Assembly (NCBI RefSeq): GCF_030272615.1 | Contig: NC_081414.1 | Coordinates: forward strand, 809,383,069-809,447,068 | Direction: 5' to 3' | DNA: 64,000 bases | DNA from: Cryptomeria japonica | Lineage: Eukaryota; Streptophyta; Pinopsida; Cupressales; Cupressaceae | Part shown: piece after piece, positions 45,076 through 56,337 of the stretch | Numbering within the stretch: the first letter of the stretch is position 1 | Layout of the letters: each line of letters opens with the position of its first letter | The notes under the pieces: model-generated | Told to the model about the DNA's origin: nothing | Database searches by the model: none | What the model saw: the letters and a program-made list of their open reading frames with translations, nothing else | Translations under genes and position numbers: made by a program

Positions 45076-47994
45076 ATGGCACCCAAGATCCAAGATCCCG
45101 TAGTTGTCAAGAATGTGGAGAAGCCCTCGCTGAAGTACTCCTTGACTCTTGAAGTCGCCTCTTAACCGGATGACAAAAGTGCCTTTTCACTCATCTTGGA
45201 TCGAGTCTTGTTAGTCAAAGATGTTAGATTCTTCACCAAATGTCGTGTTGAAGAACTCGGTCATGTTGAGATTAGTGACACATATGATGAACTTTGTACT
45301 GAGGGAAAAATGGATAGCAAGTACAAGCATATCAAAATCAAGGGATTAACTAAAGCCCTAGCCTATCCCCATGTGTTCAAACCCCAGTGGGTTAAGTTTG
45401 TTTTAAGCAGAGTTCATGATGATTTTATGTGGCTAGAGGAGCAACCATTCAAAATCACCAAGGAAATCATTCATGTGATCACCGGGTATCCTATCTATGA
45501 TCATGCATGAGCATAGAAAATGATATCACAGAAGGAGTTAATTAGTCTAACCAGAGTAGAATCTGATTACTGAGGACTGAAATTGAACAATGTCACTGAT
45601 GCAGAACTTAAGTTTGCAATTAGAGTAATTGGTTACTGTTTCTTCCAATAAGCAAGGGAAAACAATGTACCATGTGCAGCAGTTGACTTAGCCTATAAAA
45701 TAGTGAAAAAGGGAATGAAAGTAGATTTATGTGAAGTGCTACTAAAGAACCTATTTGAGAACCTAAACACAATAAGGAAGCTGAAAAAGAACAACTCGGC
45801 AAACACACTGAAGTTTGGTTCACTTCTTGTATGCATGTTTTTCTACTTTGAGAAATTCATTCCCTCAATCGGTAAAGTAGTTTGGGAGCTACACTGACCT
45901 ATCACCCATCAAATTAATGATTTTATCAAGAAGTTGGGAGATAATTTTAATGATATCATGGATGACTATTTCAGCAAATTTCAAGAGAAGATGCACAACA
46001 GGTACCGGATTCCACCACAGCTAGTAGAGAAATATAAGGATGATATATGTTTTGAGGTAGACACCGATTACTGTTATGTGAATGTTGTAGAACCAAGGAC
46101 TATATCTTTGCCACCAATGGGTTATGAGATTGACTATGATATCACACAGTAGCAAATTGATGCCTATCTTTCATTACCAAGGCATGCTACCGAACTGAGA
46201 TATGGGACTTATGAAGAAGTTAAGGAAAAAGTGAAAATGAGCATTCTAGTACCTAAAGCTACAAGAAAGGCTACAAAGATGATAAAGGTTCTATCTGAGA
46301 AATACGAAGAAGAATCATCCTCTACACCTATCAAAGGCACTCTTGCCATTACCAAAGAGGAATCAGAAGCTCAAGAGGCAGCAATAACATTGAGTACCAA
46401 GTTGCCTAAGGGTAAAGTGTTGAAAAGAAAGAAAATGGACACTTCAAAGGCCCTACCGACTCCACCACCAACAAAGAGACCTAACACTAGAGCATCAGCT
46501 GCATCACCAAGTAAGAAACCAAAGAGTGTTACTACACCCAAGGTAACCAAGACCTACAAGAAATCTACTCGGAGAATCATTCTGGCAAAAGAGTCTAGTG
46601 ATATAGAATCCAATGATGAAAACAAATTTCAGATTGTAAAAAGCAAGAAGGTAAATATTCATAGTGTTGAAAACTTTTGTGCCAATCTTAAAGAATATGG
46701 TGGATTTGCAGGATTTAGATATGTCAAGTATGAGACTAGGAATAATGATGAGAAGTGACAAATTGAAGAAGCTGTCATCTACACACTTCTAAAGTTTCGG
46801 CTAGCTTCATTAGAACTAGTAAAGTCACTTCTGAGTGAATTATACTTACATATTGATAACAGATGGAAATATGCAATGGACTTAGAGAAACAAATAAGGG
46901 AGAGAAGTCTAGTCCATCTATTTCCTGATATGTCTGTAGCAGAAATTAAAGAACATTTGACAACATATAATTCTAAATTTCTTGTCAAACAGAGAGCCTT
47001 AAAATTAATGAATGGGCTATACATTGATGTGGAAAAGGAGACAAAAGCTAAATGGCGGGATATCTTCAAAATAAAGAATGTCGGTGAACAATCTCAAGTC
47101 AAAATTTTTGATGTCACCAAACAAGATCCTGATGTCACCGAGCAAGGTCCTGATTCTACCAAGCAAGACCTGACTGACACTATTCAAATTGATGAAGATG
47201 TCATGGATGCAGAAGCACCAGAGCAGGAAATGATAGAAGGCACTATCTATGCAAAACTTGTATCTAGTGAATCTGTGATAGTACAAGTTCAGCCTTATCC
47301 ACCGGTCAAGCCACCTGTCTCTACCGAAGCTCCTAAGGATACAGAACAAGGAACCGAAGGTCACAAGTCTAAAGCAGCAGAAGATACAACTAAAGATGAG
47401 ATGTCTCAAGCACCGTCAAGCACTGAAAATGTTACAGCTGAGACCCCTAGTACCGAGACACCTAAGGACACCACAATGGCTACAGGAACCAACCAAAGTG
47501 TTGCATCTACTGAGCAACCTACCGAGGATCAGAAAGCCTCACAAGCACTTGTCTTAGTACAACCGACCAAAGGTAAAGAGAAGAAGGTGAGAAAGCATAG
47601 TTTCAAAGTTGATTAAAAGGGCAAGCACTTATTGATTTCAGTGAACTATGCAAAGCAAAGGCCAAACAAGAAAAATAGATGGTCATTCAAAAGAAGAATA
47701 AAGTACTACAGAAGGTGAAGACACTGCTCACAGATATGCTACCTTCAGCAACAGTGTTAACCGATGCAGCCATCCACATTCAACTGGATGAACTCCTTAC
47801 TCAAATAGAAACATCTGGAGTTGATGCATCTGAGTACTTGGGCAAGCTAAAAGATAAAGAGCTTACTGCAAAGATGATAGAAGAAGTACAAAAAGCTCTA
47901 GCTATTGGAAAGGTTAAGCTTGTCAAATTCATTGCTGAGTTGTCCCCTCAACTCAAGCATATTCTTTATTTATTTTAGAAACTTTGTACATTTT
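45076..47994 (+). pseudogene. Family A ORF2, copy 3 (unknown conserved protein, 3'-truncated)
   Basis: From ATG at 45076 (MAPKIQDPVVVKNVEKPSLK). N-terminal block FFTKCRVEELGHVEI, VHDDFMWLEEQPFKITKEII, then FGSLLVCMFFYFEKFIPSIG. A MGYEIDYDITQ motif is followed by TAG in CAG-TAG-CAA, shared with both other copies. Next the basic Pro/Ser/Lys linker, a helical block with LFPDMSVAEIKEHLTTYNSK, a Thr/Glu-rich stretch and HIQLDELLTQIETSGVDASE before the break. Other stops (45167, 45508, 45571, 45648, 45896, 46756) are private to this copy. It is the longest open A ORF2 (246 residues at 46876-47616). Confidence 0.78.
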
Positions 47995-48879
47995 TCTAGC
48001 ACCAATACCGGGTACTTGTTTGGTTATGTATAGCATCAGAAAAACAAGTAAGTTTCCAAATCTGAATGTTCCCTTTTTGTCTCTTTTGATCTTTGCCAAA
48101 TTTTCTATCAACTCATCTTTAAGCCATTCACATATGTCTATCCTTGCATTATCATTGACCATATCATAGGCACTCTTGATACATAGGCTAGAAATTGGGT
48201 TTAACCTATTTGCATGTGTAGCCTTATAACCTAAGATCATACTGATAAATCTAACATTTATATCCTTCACATTGTTTACCCTTAGAGATCTCTTATCAAA
48301 TGTTGCACCAGTTAGGTTTGTCAACATGTCATTTGAGACCTTCTTTGTTTTGTCAGGTCTGTTGCTAGTGGAGGCTAACCCTGTTACAACTTTTACTGCT
48401 TCTTTTGTGATTTTATGAATTGAGTCTAACCAGAAAAATTCACCATGTACTCTGCTTAACACAATCCTTATGATATCCTTGAGAAAATATGGGATACTAA
48501 AAATTTCAGTGAAACCTAGGGTTTCTACTATCTTATGTTCAGGTTTGACATTTCCAAATTCATCACAGATTACAGTCTTATACATATTTTTTATTTCATC
48601 ATCACCTAGTTCATCAATATGGCAATGTATATACATCCTAGGGTCTTTAGCATATACTACTCCTTTAAGGATTTGAGAGAATGCACCTATGCTATCATCT
48701 TTCTTTGTAATTTCGGGAACTAGCTGGAATATGGGTCTAGGTCGCTTAACAACTTCAACAACAATAGGGTTTGCAATAAATTCAGGAGTGGATGAAGATG
48801 CCATAGCTATACATACCTCAATCTGCCTTAAGGATGAATGATTTGATGGATTGCTTCACTTCTTCTCTTGAAATACCTT
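47995..48879 (-). pseudogene. Partial duplicate of family B ORF2 N-terminus
   Basis: Repeats 50245-51129 with a constant 2,250-base offset: start MASSSTPEFIANPIVVEVVK, then CHIDELGDDEIKNMYK and SRVHGEFFWLDSIHKITKEA. It ends at the A junction after IGARK. The right edge (48879/48880) abuts B sequence exactly one period away, so it is the remnant of a 2,250-base head-to-tail duplication. Confidence 0.85.
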
Positions 48880-51054
48880 CAGTTTTTTAATGCATCTGAG
48901 TACTTCCTGAATATCTACATTTACTGTATACAAAATTTTTGATTGAGGGTTTGTGTCTTCTATCAGAGTCTCCATACTCTTTGTGGCCAGTTGATTTTTA
49001 GTAGTGTCAACAGGTGGAGTATCTGAAGGAGGTGGGGGCATATTGTTAGTTATTTTTAAACTTGGTGGTCCACCTACCTTACCTTTACCCTTATCTCTGT
49101 CCTTTTGATATACTTTGATAGTTTTAGGTCTAAGTAATTCTTCCTCTTTTTCTTTTTCCACAAAGAAAATATCCCATCCATCGGTAGTTTCCTCATAAAC
49201 TTCCCTTACTCTTCCTGTCATTAATGCTACATGCTGGTGAGCAGTAGAAAATACTGTCCGGTTTGCCTCACTGATTAATTTGTCTATTTCATCAGGTGAG
49301 TTAACTGGGTGTACTACCAATAATTTTTCAATCTTAATCTTTTTATCCAATTCAACAATAGCTAATCTTCTGGCTTCTAATCTCCCATACAAGTCATTTG
49401 TAATTTCATCAACAATTTCCATTAAGAATTTCTTGTATATATCTAAGTGTAGAATTACACTGTTCTCTATACTTTCTTTATCATTAGCTGATAGTGTATT
49501 GTATATTTTATTGATATTCTTCAGCGTACCATCCTCAATTATTTCACTAAGAAGTTTGTCTATTGGGGCAATGTCTTGTTTTGTCTTCTTCTTCTTAGGA
49601 GTCATCTTCTTTGCCGGAGGCCTTACTGCCTGTTGTTTCTATCTTGTCCTTTTTGGTGTAGGAGAAGGTGTCGATGAAGGTTTTCTTTTCCTTTCAACTC
49701 TCTTAAATACAGCAGGTATGTCACTTTCAGAAGAAGTTCCAACCGGTGAAAGGTGAGTTTCTAGTTGAAGTGCTTCCAACTCACTATCAGTTATACCAGT
49801 TTGTTTTAGCTCATCTTCCTTAATTGCTTTCGCCTATCGGGATCCTTTCCTAACCTTTGCTTCTACTTTCTTAACTCTTTTCCTTGATTGTATTGAGCTT
49901 TCAATTGTTTCTGCACTACCAAATACATTCTCTTTCGGTTCCTTAGGAGCTTCAAGGAGGGCTTTTGCATAAGTTTCTATGATGTTATCATCTGTTTCAT
50001 AGCCCATTTCAGTTACCCAGATGGTTCTAGGGATAAATGCCTCCATCCAAACTTCATCTTTCTTTATCACAAAACAGATTTCCTTTTGATACTTGTCCAC
50101 AATAGCTTGTGATAGCCTTACTCTAGTTTTCATTCGAGCCTTCAATGCTTGAAAGTATTCATTTATGTTTTTCTCCCTGTTCTCTCCCATATTGTTTAAT
50201 AGATCTGATAGTTGCTTTCCTACCAGTATATCAAATCCAAAGTCTCTAGCACCAATACTGGGTACTTGTTTGGTTATATACAGCATCAAACACACAAGTA
50301 AGTTTCCAAATATGAATGCTCCTTTCTTGTCTCTTTTGATTATACCCAAATTGTCTATCAACTCATCTTTAAGCCATTCACATATGTCTACCCTTACATT
50401 ATCATTGACCATATCATAGGCACTCTTGATACATAGGCTAGAAACTAAATTTAACCTATTTGCATGTGTAGCCTTATAATGTAAGACCATGCTGATAAAT
50501 TTGACATTTATATCCTTCACATCGTTTACCCTTAGAGATCTGTTGCCAAATGTTGCACTAGTTAGGTTTATCACTGTGTCATTTGAGACCTTCTTTGTTT
50601 TGTTAGGTGTGTTGCCAGTGGAGGGTAACCCTGTCACAACTTTTACTGCTTCTTTTGTGATTTTATGAATTGAGTCTAACCAAAAAAATTCACCATGTAC
50701 TCTGCTTAACACAATCCTTATGATATCCTTGAAAAAATATGGGATACTAAAAATTTCAGTGAAACCTAGGGTTTCTACTATCTTATGTTTAGGTTTGACA
50801 TTTCCGGATTCATCACAGATTACAGTCTTATACATATTTTTAATTTCATCATCACCTAGTTCATCAATATGGAAATGTATATACATCCTAGAGTCTTCAG
50901 CATATACTACTCCTTTAGGGATTTGAGAGAATGCACCTATGCTATCATCTTTCTTTGTAATTTCGGGAACTAGCTGGAATATGGGTCTAGGTCGCTTAAC
51001 AACTTCAACAATAGTAGGGTTTGCAATAAATTCAGGAGTGGATAAAGATGCCAT
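48880..51054 (-). pseudogene. Family B ORF2, N-terminal and central part
   Basis: About 725 codons. It opens MASLSTPEFIANPTIVEVVK and stays open for 406 residues (to 49834). Blocks shared with family A ORF2: FHIDELGDDEIKNMYK, LSRVHGEFFWLDSIHKITKE, SLRVNDVKDINVKFISMVLH, VDICEWLKDEL, FGNLLVCLMLYITKQVPSIG and MGYETDDN. A basic Pro/Ser/Lys linker (RKRKPSSTPSPTPKRTR) and a helical block ending GWDIFFVEKEKEEE follow, with a Pro-rich tail. Two TAG stops lie in the linker. It lacks the stop that all A copies share after MGYE. Role unknown. Confidence 0.78.
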
Positions 51055-51359
51055 AGCTATAAATACCTCAATCTGCCTTAAGGATGAATGATTTGATGGA
51101 TTGCTTCACTTCTTCTCTTGAAATACCTTTGCTCGGGAATTTTCACGCTCTTGAAGATTTGAATGCTTGGTGAATGAAAAAGGAGCCAAAACACTTTCTT
51201 TATAATGTTATTTTCACCAACTACCACATTTAAAGCTTGTTGGTTAAGTCACAACTTAACTCATCTTGTCGGTATAGAAGTAATTTCAACTTCTCACCAT
51301 CAACCGAGGGAATAATAGCATGTTTTGCATTTGTTGCTACACCAACAAAATAATTTTCT
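51055..51359 (-). other. Family B leader between gag and ORF2
   Basis: About 305 bases, no coding seen; the counterpart of the longer leader of family A. Confidence 0.5.
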
Positions 51360-52469
51360 TCAGTTAGATGAAGAGTCTCCTGCCAGTGGAGTGTTACTTT
51401 GTTCTGTTGGTGGAGTATTCCCATCAATATTCTGATTTGACTTTCTAATCCATTGTTTTGAGAATTCTTGCTTTACCTCTTCAACCTTTTCTTTACCTTT
51501 CAAACTAGGACCTTTGTTATTTGCCGGTGAGGACTTGCTTCTACAAAATTTAGCAATATGTCCAATCTTGTGATAGGCATAACAAGTCACATTGTTCTTC
51601 TGAATAGATTTCCCATATCCTATGTTAGTATCCATTCTACATTGATTAGATAAGTGTCCAAATATTCCACAAACATAACATCTTACATTCATTCTTCAAT
51701 TTTCTGAATTATGACCAACTTTGTTGCATTTAGAACATTGACCGGTGGGTGTATTAGTGTTCTGATGATTTCTAGATCTACATTGATTTTCTCTATGACC
51801 ATACTTGTTATAGTTAAAGCATTTTCCATTAAATATGTAAGTAGTAGGTTTCCTTACTGGTTTGCTATGATCATGATTGTTTGTAGTACCAGAGCTTTCA
51901 CCAATTTCAAAGCCAAGGACATTTGTATCACCATTTGGTTTCTGATTTTTCAGCATGTCATCAAGTTCCTCTGAACTTTTCTTGAATTTTTCCTTGTGTT
52001 GATTTGCAATAGCCAATTCATTTTCCAAGAAGTCCTTCTGTCTCATGAGTTTAGTTTTATCATGCTCTAAGTGAATTAGATCTGTCTTTAGCATATCATT
52101 CTCATGACTGAGTCTGAGATTTTCATTAGCAACATCATTCAGTCTCCTAGTCAAGTCATCTTCATTTTTCTTTCTATCTTCAATTTCTTTACAAAATCTC
52201 ATAGTCATATACTGCATCTCATTCTTTGTTGTACTACTTTCTTGTCTTAGCTTGTTTACCAGATCATTAAGAGTTTCCTTTTCATCATTTTAATTCTGCA
52301 TCTTTTCACAAAGTTCTCTTCTCTTATTTCTTGCAATGGTAAGATTTTCTTGAAGTGCTTGAATAATATCCTGAGTAGCCTTTAGATCATCTTCAAGTTT
52401 AATATTCTTCAACTTTTCTATATCATAGTCTGAAAGAGCTATTTCCAATTTTTTTCTCAAGCTTTCCAT
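51360..52469 (-). pseudogene. Family B gag (coiled coil and four knuckles, broken)
   Basis: From the first ATG after the primer site (MESLRKKLEIALSDYDIEKL). Long coiled coil, then SSEELDDMLKNQKPNGD and LGFEIGESS, matching the linker in A and C gags. Knuckles: CFNYNKYGHRENQC and CYAYHKIGHIAKFC (second Cys now Tyr in both), CSKCNKVGHNSEN-stop (last Cys now TGA) and CYVCGIFGHLSNQC (intact). Stops at 52290 and 51696. Probable RNA-binding structural protein. Confidence 0.8.
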
Positions 52470-52526
52470 CTCTACCAGTGACAAGATCTTCCTCAAGTTG
52501 TTAGGCTTCTTAAAATAGAGGACCAA

Positions 52527-52540
52527 ACTCTGATACCAAT
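52527..52540 (-). promoter_or_regulatory. Primer binding site, family B
   Basis: Minus strand ATTGGTATCAGAGT directly after the 5' LTR; one mismatch to the initiator Met tRNA site. Confidence 0.85.
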
Positions 52541-53310
52541 TGTTAGGATTCCCAAAGATACTAAGAGGGGGGAGTGAATCAGTATCTAACCAATATATAA
52601 ATTTACTTGACTTAAAAGATGAAAAGGATATTAAAAATATGTACCGGTAAACCAGAAATAATGCAGTAAACAAGAATAACAACAACCACATGAGAAGCAC
52701 ACCATAACACAATATTTTAATGAGGAAACCCGATGTGGGAAAAACCTCAGTGGGATTTGTGACCCATAATATTCACTTACATGCCAATAAGGGAAGATTA
52801 CTCTTACAATAGGGGTTTGCACATGCAGGAAAGCCAAGTGCCTAGAGCTCACTACTCAAATACAAAAGAAGTCACATTGACTTACAAAAATGGATTATGT
52901 TAATCCAATGTCTTGTACTACTTCAGATTAGCATCTACTATGACAGATCCAGTACTTGTTTAAGCTCTGCTACATACATAAACCCTTAACCTATCATTCA
53001 CATATTAGGTCTACATAATTTCGCCTATCTCCTTATTACAAAATGTTCTACAATGATCTCATACATATATGAGTCATATTACAACTTGCTATGTTGGCTT
53101 ACAATGATTTTACAATTAATTACAAAATATATTGTAAACAAAATTCTTGTTGGCCAGGGTGTCAGTATCCTTCCTTTCACTGTTGGTGATCTATGTGTCG
53201 GTGTAGAGTTTATCATTTCTGATGCTGGTATCATATGATTGCAAGGTTGCCATCAATGATAAAACCTTCAATCACCTACAATTTCGCATTGGAATGTGCA
53301 TTTGCCAACA
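52541..53310 (-). repeat. Family B 5' LTR
   Basis: 770 bases, TGTTAGGATTCCC to TTTGCCAACA, followed by AATTT. Minus-strand bases around 52803-52860 closely match part of the family E LTR (GAGTAGTGAGCTCTAGG, then CATGTGCAAACCCC). Confidence 0.9.
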
Positions 53311-53315
53311 AATTT

Positions 53316-54530
53316 AGCTCAAGATCCTTGAGCTTGCAAGACTCAAAGGCAATGATGCATTTATCCTACATAAGAGCTACTCCTAGACCCTCCAAAGGAG
53401 CATTAGTGCACACAAGAAAACCACCCATTAGATCAAGCACTGCCAAAATAGATGCACTAGTCAATCATTCCTTAAGAGTCCAAAAAACTGCCTCACGTTA
53501 TTTCCTCCAAAAAAACTTTTTCCCTTTCCTCTGAAGAGAAGTGATGGGATGGCCTATCCTCAAGAATCCCTAAACAAACTATCAATAATACCCTATAGGG
53601 CCCATAAAACAACAAACCTCTACCATATTAGTAGGTGCTAGCAAATCTACAATTTCCTAAATCTTAGAGGGACCCATAGCGATACCCTCTTCAAAAATAA
53701 CGTGATCCAGATACTTCACCTCAAATTGGAAGAACTTGAACTTAGCCTAATTGGCATACAACTAGTTCTCATGAAGACACTACAACACATATCTCAAATG
53801 ATCCTCATATTCATGCATGGTCTTCGAATAAATCAATATATCATCCAGGAACACAAGAACAAATCTATCAAGGTAGGTCCTGAATACCTCATTCATCAAG
53901 CTCATAAAAATTGAAGGAGCATTGGTAAGTCCAAATGGGACCACCGTAAACTCATAGTGTCCATAATGAGTATGAAAAGGTGTTCTATGAATGTCCACTC
54001 CATGGATCCAAAGATAATGATACCCTAACCTAAGGTCTATCTTAGAAAAGACCTTACAATCCTTAATCTGATCAAACAGAATGTCAATCCTTGTCAAAGG
54101 ATAGCAGTTCTTCACTGCCACTTTATTCACTTGTTGGTAATCTATGCATAAGTTAAGGTATCCATCCTTTTTCTTCATAAATAAGACTGGTGCTTCCCAT
54201 GGAGAAACACTCTAGGATGAATGAAACCATTAGCTAGAAAATCATCTTACTATATTTGTAATTCACTCAACTCCTAAACTTGGTCATTGAATAAGGTGCC
54301 TTAGAAATCAGCTCCACTCTGAGAACTAAATCAATCGAAAAATAGTTTTCACACTTAGGTGGCATACCAAAAATCTTGCTAGGAAAAAAATCTAAAAAAT
54401 CCTGAAGAATAGGATACCTAAGAAGAGGATCTTCTTGAATCTCTCCTTCTTCCAAGTCATCCACTATCATTGCCAATAGTTGGCACCCTTGCCGCACAAA
54501 TCGCTTCAATTGCATGGCAGAGATCATATG
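53316..54530 (-). pseudogene. Element F reverse transcriptase and RNase H, first half
   Basis: Reverse transcriptase at 53780-54178: [52 protein letters not shown] and the active site [11 protein letters not shown] of gypsy/chromovirus type. Upstream, 54267-54527, is the RT N-terminal lead-in. RNase H begins in 53316-53600 (FLVCTNAPLEGLGVAL, then IAFESCKLKDLELN) and is cut by element B. Stops are frequent. Confidence 0.85.
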
Positions 54531-55395
54531 GAACGAAATGGGTCACTAAACACCCACAATCTCCACACTCTCCCCATGATCTCCAACACACTACATAGTC
54601 TTTTGTTGGTGATTTATACAAGCTTTATGTGCCTTAAGTCATTCCATGCCCAAGAAAACAACATAAGATCCCACCGAAAGGATATGGAGATCGATTGTGG
54701 TGGTGAGGACTCCTAAGTCCAACTCACAACCATGAACAAGGGAATCCACAACCACCTTAGAACTAGTGGCTAACTCAACCTACCACCTATCGACTTGATT
54801 TGCCACCGTGAGCCCACATTGCTCAACTAAAGAGTGGGAAAAATAAAGGAACCTAAAGATCTTGAATCAACTAATATAGAAAATGAAATACCACCTATCC
54901 CACCTAAATTCTCCATGACCATACCCTCATGCTCGGCCTGATAGTTATCAACCACTGCTAAGACTTGATGTGGTCTCCCTACATCTCCCACAATAGGCTC
55001 TAAAGCTACTAGCCTCTAACCAGAAATATATGTCAACCTCTGAGGACACTGTACAATAATATGACCTTATTGTCCACATGTGAAGCAACCACCTCTACTA
55101 AACGTCAACATATTGATGGTGTATTGAGTTGCTGAAAACTACCTCTGCTAGTACTCTGCTGGAATCTCTTTACTGGCTGAGTAGTATGGAAGTTCTTGGT
55201 ACACTCCCAACCACCATCTGTGTCTTCTTATGAACCACCATTGGGAATAAAATTTTGATCCTAAAAATTCTTCTTTTGTTGATGTTATCCACTCTTGAAC
55301 CATGGAGGGTGATTCCTCATGGAGCCTACTACCTATGAATGAACACCCTCTTCCCCAAAACCTAACGATGGAGCACTGCCTATCTGAACTCCTGT
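54531..55395 (-). pseudogene. Element F protease and CCHC knuckle region
   Basis: A knuckle reading CFTCGQ-stop-GHIIVQC is at about 55040-55085. A degenerate aspartic protease is at about 54830-54910 (ILVDSRSLGSFI for the usual Asp-Ser-Gly-Ala-Ser/Thr-His-Ser-Phe-Ile). Both match gypsy order between gag and RT. Heavily broken. Confidence 0.65.
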
Positions 55396-56270
55396 CTATC
55401 CACCTAGTGCCATAGTCAAGTTCTCCTCCACTAACTGTGCTTTCTCCACTACTACCTCCATAGTCTTGGGTTCAAAGACCCAAACTCCTCTACTGATACA
55501 GTCGTTAAGGCCTCTAAGAAAGTGTTGAACAAGCATGGCCTTAGTTTCTACTATCCCAATATACTGCCTAAATTCAAATAACTTATAATCATATTGCTCT
55601 ACTAACATAGCCATCTACCGTAGGTCATGGAAATCGTCTTCCTTCCTCTATCTCTAGTGATCTGATAGAAAACAAGCATAAAACCTCTCCAAAAACATCT
55701 CCCGTGAAACTGATGCAATATCCAAATGAATGTTTTGCTCCACTAGATGCCACCAAGTGGGAGAAACCCCACGTAGATGCATGATGGTACACCTAGCCCT
55801 GGTGTTACTACTATACGAGTGCATATGAAAACACCTACCTAAATCGAACAACCATGCCTTTGCTTCTATCTCACTACTAGATCCATCAAATGTAGGGGGT
55901 CTAAACCTAAGGAGATCCCTTAAATATTTTGCTAGCACACCATCCCAATCTAGAACTATAATATCTCTCCTTTGAGGTGATCTCTTTCTCTCCCTATATT
56001 GATGCTCAACTCTTTCCTAATGAACTAAATGGTGGGATTCTTCTCATTGATTGCCTCCTACCTTGATTCTAACCATGGAAGAATCTCTTAAAGAGCATTA
56101 ACCAACTGAGGGATTCCATCATTTCCCTGTTGCTTCTCACCCTAAACTTCCTCCTCTTGATGATCATGTTTTTGATCCTCTTGATGAACCACTTCAAAAA
56201 CCTCAGAATGAGGATTCTGTCGAGTGACCATATGGTTACCTCGCCTATTGCCTCTACCCCTAACAGGCAT
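55396..56270 (-). pseudogene. Element F gag (Ty3/gypsy type, broken)
   Basis: From ATG at 56268-56270 (MPVRGRGNRRGNHMVTRQNP). The gypsy gag core is 55396-55938: RFRPPTFDGSSSEIEAKAWL, MHLRGVSPTWWHLVEQN, REMFLERFYACFLSDH, then MAMLVEQYDYKLFEFRQYIG and FLRGLNDCISRGVWVF. Several stops lie between the start and the core. Confidence 0.8.
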
Positions 56271-56337
56271 CTTATCTACACAAGGCACAAAGTATCTATA
56301 AGATATAATCTAGGGTGACCTACTACAAGGGGTAAAT

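Larger units (their letters stand above)
41958..47994 (+). mobile_element. Family A copy 3, truncated at its 3' end
   Basis: 5' LTR (41958-43117), primer site, gag, leader and most of ORF2 in + orientation, inside element B. It stops at about 47994 within the ORF2 C-terminus, missing about 0.8 kb of interior and the 3' LTR. The junction goes directly into B sequence. The 5' flank GTATC cannot be matched because the 3' end is gone. Confidence 0.9.
39848..53310 (-). mobile_element. Family B non-autonomous LTR retrotransposon, holding an A copy
   Basis: LTRs at 39848-40623 and 52541-53310, with AATTC (39843-39847) and AATTT (53311-53315) as target duplication. Minus-strand order: LTR, primer site, gag with coiled coil and CCHC knuckles, ORF2, polypurine tract, LTR. 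As in family A, no protease, integrase or reverse transcriptase is present. ORF2 is split by a truncated A copy and by a partial tandem duplication of B sequence. Confidence 0.9.
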
